13,861 nucleotides of DNA from assembly GCA_013821025.1 (NCBI GenBank), contig JACDHN010000022.1, forward strand, positions 1-13,861, in the 5' to 3' direction. The notes under the pieces were generated by a model, which had not been told where the DNA came from, did not search any database, and worked only from the letters and a program-made list of their open reading frames with translations. A program made the translations under genes and the position numbers. This document shows, piece after piece, positions 1 through 6,474 of the stretch. Every line of letters starts with the position of its first letter. Position 1 is the stretch's first letter. Source of the DNA: Acidimicrobiia bacterium (GTDB taxonomy: Bacteria; Actinomycetota; Acidimicrobiia; Acidimicrobiales; Ilumatobacteraceae).

Positions 1-132
1 GTCCCGCACCGTGCCCGAGAACAGCACCACAGCGCCACAATCAGGGCGAACGGCCCACTCGTACGCCTCGCAGATCGGGAGCGCAGCGTGCACCAACGTC
101 AGCCAGTTGTCGCCTTCCACCGGAGCCTGCAC
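1..132 (-). CDS. moaE: MoaE, molybdopterin synthase large (catalytic) subunit; 5' end only
   Basis: The reverse strand encodes a 44-residue N-terminal fragment that runs off the left edge. It ends in CGAVVLFSGTVRD, matching the conserved GAVVxFxGxVRD segment near the N-terminus of MoaE. MoaE pairs with the sulfur carrier MoaD to convert precursor Z (cPMP) into molybdopterin in the cytoplasm. I chose the GTG at 130-132 because a TACGCT hexamer lies exactly 7 nt upstream, as expected for a leaderless transcript. A GTG at 118-120 (starting MEGDNW) fits the usual family start equally well, and the frame stays open to a GTG at 205-207. The rest of the gene, including the active-site lysine region, is outside the window. 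Identification is by motif only, but the motif is distinctive. Confidence 0.82.
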   Translation of the reverse strand, partial: MQAPVEGDNWLTLVHAALPICEAYEWAVRPDCGAVVLFSGTVRD

Positions 133-139
133 GTTCGTG

Positions 140-145
140 AGCGTA
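140..145 (-). promoter_or_regulatory. Candidate leaderless -10 element for moaE
   Basis: On the reverse strand TACGCT (TAnnnT) is followed by 7 nt and then GTG. This spacing puts the transcription start at or next to the start codon. No convincing -35 is visible. It is supported by the same arrangement at three other genes in the window. Confidence 0.45.
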
Positions 146-207
146 GCCGTGTGGCGCCTTTGCGAGACCGGGATGAGAGGCGATGACAACTGCCAGTGAA
201 CGCTCAC

Positions 208-213
208 TAGGCT
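208..213 (+). promoter_or_regulatory. Possible -10 element for the 223-909 gene
   Basis: TAGGCT ends 9 nt before the GTG at 223, and its TAG is also the in-frame stop that blocks any earlier start. No Shine-Dalgarno sequence is obvious, so a leaderless or near-leaderless transcript is plausible. It is weaker than the 7-nt examples elsewhere. Confidence 0.3.
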
Positions 214-222
214 CTCGACTTC

Positions 223-909
223 GTGGAGAGCATCCCACCACCGCACGAGCGATCGTGGCGGCATCCGTCCGAGCTCCCGCCTCCTGCACCTGAGAACTCG
301 ACCAGCGGGCTGCGCGCTCTGGCCACGGTCACCGGCCTCTGCGGTCTCGTCCTGGTGGCCGTTGTAGTCCTCGCTGTCACGCCGTCGAGCTCGCGAGTCA
401 CCGTGAGCGGCTCGTCGCCTTCCGCCGTCGTGCGCGCCAACGTTGCCGGTGTGAGCAGCGTCTCGAGCCGCGACACGACGACCAGCGTCGTCATCGTGCG
501 GGTGGCCGACGCTGACGCCGCGACCGGCGGTTACACGGCGATCACCGTATGGCTCTCAGACGACGAGCCAGCCGATGCGCTGATGATGACCGAGGTGGCC
601 GATGTGGCCATCGTGCGACTGATCGACACCGATGTGGCCCGGACAGCCGAGTACGTCCAGTTCGAGTTGGCCGGCGACGCTCCCGACGCCGATGACCCGG
701 TCGTGGTGGCGATGGACGACCCCGTCGAGGTGACGCTGGGCTCCGTTGCCTCGCTCGGGGCGGAACCAGGCACGCTCGTCACCGATGAGGACGGTGAACT
801 CGTGGCCGTCTGTGACGAGCAGGGCGCCCCGCGGTCGGTGGTCGTGGACGAAGCGTTCAGCGGTGATGTCGTCGTCACCGGTTCCGGAGCCAGCGGCGCA
901 GAAGACTGA
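223..909 (+). CDS. Membrane-anchored protein with degenerate trypsin/HtrA-like domain
   Basis: The 228-residue protein has a Pro-rich cytoplasmic head with the motif HERSWRHPSEL (residues 8-18), one transmembrane helix (about 30-52) and an exported region of about 175 residues. The exported part reads like a shrunken trypsin-fold domain. DVAIVRL (Asp127 onward) resembles the DLAxLRV strand carrying the catalytic Asp of HtrA-type proteases. GAEPGTLVTDEDGELVAV (179-196) aligns with the GNSGGPLVxxxGxVVGI active-site segment, with Glu181 where the nucleophilic Ser should be. The stretch that would carry TAAHC/TNAHV is missing. I therefore infer a catalytically dead pseudoprotease, perhaps a binding or sensing protein. 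The GTG start is the first possible one after an in-frame TAG at 208-210. Its 3' end overlaps the convergent SDR gene by 35 bp. That it is a real gene is fairly sure; the fold assignment is an inference by eye. Confidence 0.72.
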   Translation: MESIPPPHERSWRHPSELPPPAPENSTSGLRALATVTGLCGLVLVAVVVLAVTPSSSRVTVSGSSPSAVVRANVAGVSSVSSRDTTTSVVIVRVADADAATGGYTAITVWLSDDEPADALMMTEVADVAIVRLIDTDVARTAEYVQFELAGDAPDADDPVVVAMDDPVEVTLGSVASLGAEPGTLVTDEDGELVAVCDEQGAPRSVVVDEAFSGDVVVTGSGASGAED

Positions 910-1861
910 GTCCCGCCGCCGCAGCGACGGCTATGCCCGACGTCATGGCGCCGAGCGACAACTCCTGGCGACGCTTGGGCGTGATCATCGTCCACCATTT
1001 CGCCTCTGTGCCTTCGACGTACGCCTGTTCGTTCGTGACGGAGGGTGACCAGCCGTGCGCCTTGAGCCGGTCGTTGGCGACGAGCCACGGCGAGCGAGTG
1101 TAAGGCCGCAGTCCTGGCGGGATGGGCCCCCGCTGGAAGCGCCATCGCAGCGCTGACCAGACCTCGGACACCCGCTCGGGCAGCTTCAGCTTCCAGCCCG
1201 ATCCCCTCAGTTCCCGCACTCGCTCGCCGGCCACCCACCCGTCGGGGGCGACGTTGAACACGCCGTCGAGGCGCTGCTCCACGCCGAGCGACACGGCCGA
1301 CACGACGTCGTCGAGGTGCACGAACTGAGCCGGCGGATCGTCCTCGCCGAATCGCTGACCGAACCCGGCGGCCAGCGCCCTGGCAAGTGTCGACGATTCC
1401 GTGGCGTCCATGGTGACGACAGGACGAAGCACGGTCGTCGTGCGCCCTGGCGCGTCCCGGCGCCACTGATCCACGAGCGCCTCGGCCGTAGCCAGCTGCC
1501 GGGCGAACACGAACTCCACGTCTGGGCGCAGCACTGCCTCCTCGGTCAGCGGGATGGGGTTGTTCGGGTAGGCGCCGTACACCATCGCCGACGAGACGAA
1601 CACGACGTGGGCAGCGCCGGCGGCGGTGGCCCGGTCGAGCATCGCCACTGCGCCCTCGGTGACGCTCTGGCGTCTGAACGCCCTGGCATCGTGGTCGCCG
1701 CTGGCCAGATGGACGACCACATCGGCGACGCCACCGTCTTCCTCCGGGACCATCGTGCTCAAGTTGATGCCAGTACGTTCGTCGAGACAGCTCCGGACCC
1801 GGCGGCCGAACTCACCATCGGCTCCGGAGAGCAGCACCGTCATCGGCGCCTCGATCGGCAT
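875..1861 (-). CDS. Extended SDR family (NAD-dependent epimerase/dehydratase-like), atypical active site
   Basis: This is a 328-residue Rossmann protein. The nucleotide-binding loop is G13-A-D-G16-E-F-G19 (GxxGxxG) after a hydrophobic first strand. VVVHLAS and VVFVSSAMVYG follow as the later core strands, as in extended SDRs such as sugar-nucleotide epimerases. The expected catalytic YxxxK falls on FARQL: Phe119 replaces Tyr and Leu123 replaces Lys, within an otherwise normal (Y)ARxKxxAE-like context. It may therefore bind NAD(P) without standard SDR chemistry, or be non-catalytic. A short hydrophobic segment (about 303-320) followed by an Arg-rich tip suggests membrane association at the C-terminus. 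The ATG at 1859-1861 has a leaderless-type -10 exactly 7 nt upstream; Met7 is an alternative start. It is divergent from the metalloprotease gene and convergent with the pseudoprotease gene. The substrate cannot be told from sequence. Confidence 0.85.
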   Translation of the reverse strand: MPIEAPMTVLLSGADGEFGRRVRSCLDERTGINLSTMVPEEDGGVADVVVHLASGDHDARAFRRQSVTEGAVAMLDRATAAGAAHVVFVSSAMVYGAYPNNPIPLTEEAVLRPDVEFVFARQLATAEALVDQWRRDAPGRTTTVLRPVVTMDATESSTLARALAAGFGQRFGEDDPPAQFVHLDDVVSAVSLGVEQRLDGVFNVAPDGWVAGERVRELRGSGWKLKLPERVSEVWSALRWRFQRGPIPPGLRPYTRSPWLVANDRLKAHGWSPSVTNEQAYVEGTEAKWWTMITPKRRQELSLGAMTSGIAVAAAAGLSLLRRWLRNR

Positions 1862-1868
1862 GGCGCCG

Positions 1869-1874
1869 ACGTTA
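1869..1874 (-). promoter_or_regulatory. Leaderless -10 element for the SDR gene
   Basis: Reverse-strand TAACGT is followed by exactly 7 nt and then ATG (1861). It shares the 51-bp divergent region with the promoter of the metalloprotease gene. No consensus -35 is seen. Confidence 0.55.
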
Positions 1875-1899
1875 CCTGCCCGGTTCCGGAGGACTCCCG

Positions 1900-1905
1900 T
1901 AGCAT
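1900..1905 (+). promoter_or_regulatory. Leaderless -10 element for the metalloprotease gene
   Basis: TAGCAT is followed by 7 nt and the ATG at 1913. The only purine-rich SD-like sequence (GGAGGA, 1888-1893) is about 19 nt from the ATG, too far to act as a ribosome site, so leaderless translation is the simpler reading. Confidence 0.55.
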
Positions 1906-1912
1906 CAACGCC

Positions 1913-3145
1913 ATGGCCGAAGGTTCCACCCCCGACCGTGGCGCTGACGACGACAACCCGTTCCAGGGCATCCCGATGTTCTCCGAGATCGCCAAGGCGA
2001 TGGCCGGTCAGGGCCCGCTCAACTGGGACGCGGCGCGCCAGTTCGCGCTGATGGCGGCGGCCGGCGGCGAGTCAGAGCCCAACGTGGATCCTGCCGTCCG
2101 GCTGGCGTACGGCGACCTGTCGCGCATCGCTGCGATGCATGTGGCCGATGTGACTGGGTCCGAGCTCGATCCACCTGAGCTCAACGTCGTGACCCGTGCG
2201 CAATGGGCCACCCAGACCCTCGACGCCTATCGCCATCTCTTCACGGAGATGGCCACCTCGCTCGGTCGCGGTCAGGGCGACGCGATGTCGCTTTTCGAGC
2301 AGGATCCCGACGAGCCCGACGGCCCTGGCGCCGAGGACCCGATGTTCAAGATGCTGGCCGGCTTCAACAAGTTGATGGCGCCGGCGCTCATGGGCATGTC
2401 CGTTGGCTCGATGGTCGGCAGCCTGGCCCGCAGGGCGTTCGGCATCTACGACCTGCCGATCCCCCGCCAACCCCGCACCCTCTCGCTCGTCGCTACCACC
2501 ATCGACCAGTTCGCCAGCGATTGGAGCCTCGAACGCGACGAGATGCGCCTGTGGGTCGTGACGCACGAGCTGACCGGGCATGCCCTGTTCTCCGCCCCGC
2601 ACATCAGCGAGCGTGTCGCCGGCCTGGCGCGACGCCACGCCGGCGCCTTCCGGCCAGACCCCTCGGCCATCACCGACACGCTCGGCGGCGTGAACGCCGA
2701 CGACAACCCGATCGAGGCCTTGCAGCGGGCGTTCAGCGATCCTGAGATCCTGCTCGGAGCCGTGCGATCGCCCGAGCAGCATGCCCTGGCGCCCGAGCTC
2801 GACGCCGCCGTTGCAGTCGTCGTCGGCTATCTCGACTGGGTGGTCGACGCCGTCTCCGCCCGCGTCGTCGGAGGCGATGCACTCTCGATCGCCGAGGCCG
2901 TGAGACGACGCCGAACCGAGACATCCCGCGAGGATGTGTTCGTGGAGCGGCTGCTCGGCATCCGCCTCGGTGTGGAACAGGTGACGAGGGGCAAGGCGTT
3001 CGTGCAGGGCGTCGTCGACCGCGGCGGTGAGGCCGCACTGACGCCGTTGCTGGCCCGCTCCGACTCGTTCCCCACTCCCAACGAGGTCGACGCCCCTGGT
3101 CTGTGGCTCGCCCGGCTCGAGCACACCGACCCCCCAGAGTCCTGA
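1913..3145 (+). CDS. Zincin-like metalloprotease, actinobacterial TIGR03624/DUF2342 type
   Basis: The 410-residue protein begins MAEGSTPDRG. The open frame extends further upstream, but that part is antisense to the SDR gene and is rejected. The family is recognised from its layout: a Gly/Met-rich middle (MLAGFNKLMAPALMGMSVGS), the FGIYDLPIP strand, a putative metal site within LWVVTHELTGHALF (His218, Glu219, His223), and the C-terminal signature RGKAFVQGVVDRGG...LPTxxEVDxPxxWLAR-like ending (here FPTPNEVDAPGLWLAR). The metal motif is HExxxH, one residue longer than canonical HExxH, so activity is uncertain. Members are cytosolic and mostly of unknown substrate. It has no signal peptide. Its 3' end converges on the MFS gene with only 23 bp between. 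Family call is good; function is open. Confidence 0.82.
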   Translation: MAEGSTPDRGADDDNPFQGIPMFSEIAKAMAGQGPLNWDAARQFALMAAAGGESEPNVDPAVRLAYGDLSRIAAMHVADVTGSELDPPELNVVTRAQWATQTLDAYRHLFTEMATSLGRGQGDAMSLFEQDPDEPDGPGAEDPMFKMLAGFNKLMAPALMGMSVGSMVGSLARRAFGIYDLPIPRQPRTLSLVATTIDQFASDWSLERDEMRLWVVTHELTGHALFSAPHISERVAGLARRHAGAFRPDPSAITDTLGGVNADDNPIEALQRAFSDPEILLGAVRSPEQHALAPELDAAVAVVVGYLDWVVDAVSARVVGGDALSIAEAVRRRRTETSREDVFVERLLGIRLGVEQVTRGKAFVQGVVDRGGEAALTPLLARSDSFPTPNEVDAPGLWLARLEHTDPPES

Positions 3146-3181
3146 GCCGCAGCCCCACCTCAGACCGGCTACGTGTGCCGG
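3142..3181. terminator. Weak inverted repeats in the convergent 23-bp gap
   Basis: CTGAG...CTCAG (3142-3163) and CCGGC-TACGTGT-GCCGG (3165-3181) are 5-bp stems around the stop codons of the metalloprotease and MFS genes. Neither has a T-run. They could act as a bidirectional end-point for the two convergent transcripts, but the evidence is thin. Confidence 0.25.
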
Positions 3182-4512
3182 CGCGGGGGTGGAGGTGGCG
3201 GCACCGCTGGCGCTCTTCTGCTGGCTCGGCTCGGTGCTCGGCGGCGTGACCGGGTGGGCAGGCGGCGTGGTAACCGCTTCGCCACAGCGTTGCGGGCGTT
3301 GGTCACCCGTGACGGCACGGATCGTACGCCGGCCAGGTAGTTGATGAGCGCCACGCCGGTGATGACGCTGGCGAGGAGAAAGCCGATCTGGCCGGGGATG
3401 GCGACGATCACCGGGATCAATCCGGCTGCGGCCCACCCGAGCTGGAAACGCGTCTCGAAGAGGGCGAACGCTCGCCCGTGTCCGGCAGCGGGCATCTCCC
3501 GCTGGACGATGGCCTCGAAGCCGAGACGGCCCACCGAGGCCGACATGTTGACGGCGACGGCAAGCGCGATCCCCGCTGGCACCCCTCCCAGCAATGCGGC
3601 GACAACGCCGACGATGGTGCCGAGCGACAATGCGCCGATGATCATCACCTCCTCCGACACCACTTTGCGCAGTCTCGGCGCGATGGCGTTGCCGGCCATG
3701 ACACCGAACGCCGACAACCCGACAGCGAGGCCGAACAGCTTTGTGCTGCCGTCACCCTGGTCTCGCAGCCAGAACGCCAGGTGGAAGAACATGAAGCCGA
3801 CGGCGCCGCGCAGCATCATCATCGCCACCCCTGCCAATTGCAGGCCCGAGGCGCGCAACCGCAGCTGCTGGCTCGGCGTCGGGGCGGTGTTCACGACGCG
3901 GTCGTGCGCCAGTCGAGAGGCCGCGAGCAGCCCGGCGCCGAACAGCAGAGCGCTGTACACGAGCGTCGCAGTCGGGCCGGAGGTGACCTGCAGCAGGGCG
4001 GCCGGAATCACGGCCACGAACCCGACGAGGCCGGCGATCAGACCCAGTTTCGAGTTCGCCTCCACCAGCTCAGACTCACTCCGCACGACCGACGGCACGA
4101 GCGCCGACTTCGACACGGTGTAGGTCTTCTGCAACACGAGCGCCGAGAACACGAGCGGGAACAGCGCCAAGGAGTCCACGTAGCTGGCGATCAGCAGCGA
4201 CAGCACGATGCGCAGTGCAGCGACGATCTGGATGACCAACCGTCGCCCGCCGGCGGCGCGGTCGATCACTGGGCCGACGAGGGGGGCGATCACGAGGAAC
4301 GGGGCGAAGCTGATGACGAGGAACAGCAGCACCTTGCCGCGGGCGGCGCCGGGGTCGATGCTGAAGAACAGCGAGTCGGCAAGTGCCACGATCATCGCCG
4401 CGTCGCCGCCGATCATGGCGGCGTGCGTGGTGGCCAGCCGGCGGAACTTCGAAGCCGGCACCGTCGCCGCTGCCGGCGATCGCCCAGACGCTGCGCCGCT
4501 CAGCCGTTCCAC
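3169..4512 (-). CDS. MFS transporter, last gene of the phosphate cluster
   Basis: The product is a 447-residue integral membrane protein with roughly 11-12 hydrophobic segments in two halves. These halves are separated by a polar loop near RLAHDRVVNTAPTPSQQ. The segments include FLVISFAPFLVIAPLVGPVIDR, where the helix 2-3 loop is typical of MFS drug/metabolite exporters. A highly basic Arg/Pro-rich tail (about 45 residues ending PPPPPPRRHT) follows the last helix, probably cytoplasmic. I chose GTG at 4510-4512 (VERLSG) because TAGCAT lies exactly 7 nt upstream; a GTG at 4543-4545 would add 11 residues. It starts 76 bp after regX3, so it may be both part of the operon and served by its own promoter. 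Substrate unknown: position beside pst/regX3 hints at a phosphate link but does not prove it. Confidence 0.82.
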   Translation of the reverse strand: MERLSGAASGRSPAAATVPASKFRRLATTHAAMIGGDAAMIVALADSLFFSIDPGAARGKVLLFLVISFAPFLVIAPLVGPVIDRAAGGRRLVIQIVAALRIVLSLLIASYVDSLALFPLVFSALVLQKTYTVSKSALVPSVVRSESELVEANSKLGLIAGLVGFVAVIPAALLQVTSGPTATLVYSALLFGAGLLAASRLAHDRVVNTAPTPSQQLRLRASGLQLAGVAMMMLRGAVGFMFFHLAFWLRDQGDGSTKLFGLAVGLSAFGVMAGNAIAPRLRKVVSEEVMIIGALSLGTIVGVVAALLGGVPAGIALAVAVNMSASVGRLGFEAIVQREMPAAGHGRAFALFETRFQLGWAAAGLIPVIVAIPGQIGFLLASVITGVALINYLAGVRSVPSRVTNARNAVAKRLPRRLPTRSRRRAPSRASRRAPAVPPPPPPRRHT

Positions 4513-4519
4513 CGGGCCG

Positions 4520-4525
4520 ATGCTA
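4520..4525 (-). promoter_or_regulatory. Leaderless -10 element for the MFS gene
   Basis: Reverse-strand TAGCAT, 7 nt, then GTG (4512). It is identical in hexamer and spacing to the promoter at 1900-1905. If used, the MFS gene can be expressed independently of the pst-regX3 transcript. It would be internal coding sequence if translation began at 4545. Confidence 0.5.
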
Positions 4526-4588
4526 CGCACCGGCGACCAGCCCACCCGTTCCAGGTCGGGGCGGCATCGCCGGCGCAGTTCGTCGGGG

Positions 4589-5284
4589 TCAGGCCCGTTC
4601 GTACTTGTAGCCGAGGCCTCGGATGGTCACGATCCGCGTCGGCACGGCAGGGTCCGGTTCGATCTTGGACCGCAGCCGCTTGATGTGCACATCGAGCGTC
4701 TTGGTGTCGCCCACGTAGTCACTACCCCACACTCGGTCGATGATCATCTCCCGGGGGAGCACGCGCCCGGCGTTGGCCAGCAGCACGCGCAGCAGCTCGA
4801 ACTCCTTGAGCGGGAGGGTCAGCGGCTCTCCGGCCAAGGCCACCGTGTGCTCGTCGGGGTCGAGCACGACATCGCCGACGGCGAGGCCGCCGGGTCCGAG
4901 ATCGCCTGCGCCGTCGCCGGGGGCTCGGCGCAGCACGGCCCTGATGCGGGCCACCAACTCGCGGATGCGGTAGGGCTTCGTGACGTAGTCGTCCGCTCCG
5001 ACCTCGAGCCCCACGACGGTGTCGATCTCGCCGCCCTTGGCCGACACCATGATGATCGGCACCTGGGACACCTTGCGGATCTGGCGGCACACGTCGATGC
5101 CGCTGATGCGGGGCAGCATCACGTCGAGCAGCAGCACGTCGGGCTTGACCGCTTCGAAACGCTCCAGCGCCTGCACCCCGTCCGTGGCCACCTCGACGTT
5201 GAACCCCTCCCGTTTGAGGCCGATCATCAGCGCCTCGACGAACGACATCTCGTCCTCGACCACCAGCACCGTTGGTGTGCTCAC
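4589..5284 (-). CDS. regX3: RegX3/PhoB-type response regulator (OmpR family)
   Basis: This 231-residue cytoplasmic transcription factor has a receiver domain (1-120) with the acidic pocket E10-D11, phospho-acceptor Asp54 in LLLDVMLP, Ser81 and Lys103 in DDYVTKPY. A C-terminal winged-helix domain of OmpR type follows (LPLKEFELLRVLLANAGRVL, DVHIKRLRSKIEPD, TIRGLGYKYE). The text closely resembles mycobacterial RegX3 (SVPVIMV-like strand, EIDxVVGLExGADDYVTKPY). It would bind direct repeats at phosphate-starvation promoters. The candidate site at 11598-11623 is in the same cluster. Its GTG start overlaps the kinase stop as GTGA, indicating translational coupling. The assignment by family is strong; the target set is inferred. 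Confidence 0.93.
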   Translation of the reverse strand: MSTPTVLVVEDEMSFVEALMIGLKREGFNVEVATDGVQALERFEAVKPDVLLLDVMLPRISGIDVCRQIRKVSQVPIIMVSAKGGEIDTVVGLEVGADDYVTKPYRIRELVARIRAVLRRAPGDGAGDLGPGGLAVGDVVLDPDEHTVALAGEPLTLPLKEFELLRVLLANAGRVLPREMIIDRVWGSDYVGDTKTLDVHIKRLRSKIEPDPAVPTRIVTIRGLGYKYERA

Positions 5285-6432
5285 TGGCGGACGCCTTGCT
5301 GACGGAGCGCTTCGACGCGGCTCGATGTCGGGATGCGTAGGACGAACGTGGACCCCTCCCCCTCCCGGGACGAGACGAGCACCTCACCACCATGGTTGTC
5401 GGCCACGTGGCGCACGATCGAAAGCCCGAGTCCGGTGCCGCCGGTGTCGCGGCTGCGCGCCCTGTCGACCCGGTAGAAGCGCTCGAAGATGCGGTCGTGG
5501 TCGCGGGCCGGGATGCCGATGCCCCGATCGGCCACCATCATCTCCATGAAGCCGTCGTCGGCGCGCACGCGGACCTGCACCTCGCCGCCAGGCTCGCTGT
5601 ATTTGACGGCGTTCTCCACCAAGTTGCCCAGCGCCGACACGAGCTGGCGCCGGTCGCCGACGACGGCCGCACCCTTTGGGATGTCGAGCACCTCGACGTG
5701 GATGTTGCGTTGCTCACCGATCTGGCGGGCGCGGGAGATCGACTCGGCGATCACGTCGGCCACATCGACCCGTTCTCGCACCAGCGCCTCGCCCATCTCG
5801 ATGCCGGCCAGCTCGAGCAAATCGTCGATGGTGCGGGCGGCCCGGTGCGCGTCCTCCACCATCCGTTCGGCGACGCGGTCGATCACCTCCGGATCGGTCT
5901 CGCCCACGAGCGTCTCGGCCAGCACTGCGAGTGCCCCGACGGGCGTCTTCAGTTCATGGCTGATGTTGGCAACGAAGTCGGTGCGCACAGCGTCGATGCG
6001 GCGACGTTCGCTCTCGTCCTGTATCGACGCCAGGGCCCCGCCGCCAGGCAGCGGCGAAGAAGCGACGGCGATGGAGCGGCGCGGCGGGCCGTACAGCTCG
6101 AGCACCTGGCGGGCGTGCTCGCCGACCAGTGCCTGCTCCAGCAGCGGCTCCATCATGGCGTCGAGCAGCACACCGGCATGCGTCCCGCCGAACGTGGTGG
6201 CCCACGGGTTGCGGTAGACCGTCGCCCGGTCGGGAGCCACGATGACGATCCCGATCGGCAGTTGGTCGAGCACCTGCACGTAATCGGGCCACGGCGGCGC
6301 TGGACGTTCGGGCTGGAGCGCGGCCTGTGTCGCCGGCGTCGCCCGTGTGGTGTCGCCGAGGCGGCGGGCGATGATCAGGCCGATGGTGATCCCGGCGAGC
6401 GCACAGCTGATTGCAGCGATCGCGATCGTCAC
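5281..6432 (-). CDS. senX3: SenX3/PhoR-type sensor histidine kinase
   Basis: The 383-residue kinase has one N-terminal membrane helix (about 3-22, followed by ARR) and a PAS-like region (about 50-140, LDQLPIGIVIVAPDRATVYRN). The HisKA domain has the autophosphorylated His159 in FVANISHELKTPVGAL. The HATPase domain shows the N box (NLVENAVKYSEPGG), G1 box (DRGIGIP), F box (IFERFYRVD) and G2 box (GGTGLGL). There is no large extracellular sensor loop, which fits kinases that read phosphate through Pst/PhoU and not directly. The GTG start (6430-6432) has AGGA about 9 nt upstream. It begins 42 bp after phoU and overlaps regX3 by 4 bp. Organisation and motifs match mycobacterial SenX3, which pairs with RegX3. 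Confidence 0.92.
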   Translation of the reverse strand: MTIAIAAISCALAGITIGLIIARRLGDTTRATPATQAALQPERPAPPWPDYVQVLDQLPIGIVIVAPDRATVYRNPWATTFGGTHAGVLLDAMMEPLLEQALVGEHARQVLELYGPPRRSIAVASSPLPGGGALASIQDESERRRIDAVRTDFVANISHELKTPVGALAVLAETLVGETDPEVIDRVAERMVEDAHRAARTIDDLLELAGIEMGEALVRERVDVADVIAESISRARQIGEQRNIHVEVLDIPKGAAVVGDRRQLVSALGNLVENAVKYSEPGGEVQVRVRADDGFMEMMVADRGIGIPARDHDRIFERFYRVDRARSRDTGGTGLGLSIVRHVADNHGGEVLVSSREGEGSTFVLRIPTSSRVEALRQQGVRQ

Positions 6433-6474
6433 GTGCAGGATCCTGTGGCGGTCGTCGCCTTCGCTGCGAGCTTC

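Noticed and set aside
1316..1912. 199-codon upstream extension of the metalloprotease frame
   Set aside because: It is entirely antisense to the SDR gene, and the leaderless -10 plus family N-terminus place the start at 1913.
2072..3436. 454-codon minus frame opposite the metalloprotease gene
   Set aside because: Composition is that of an antisense shadow and the sense frame has clear family signatures.
3478..5302. Long + strand frames (401 and 364 codons) opposite the MFS gene and regX3
   Set aside because: Both are antisense to recognised genes and translate to repetitive His/Arg/Gln-rich text.
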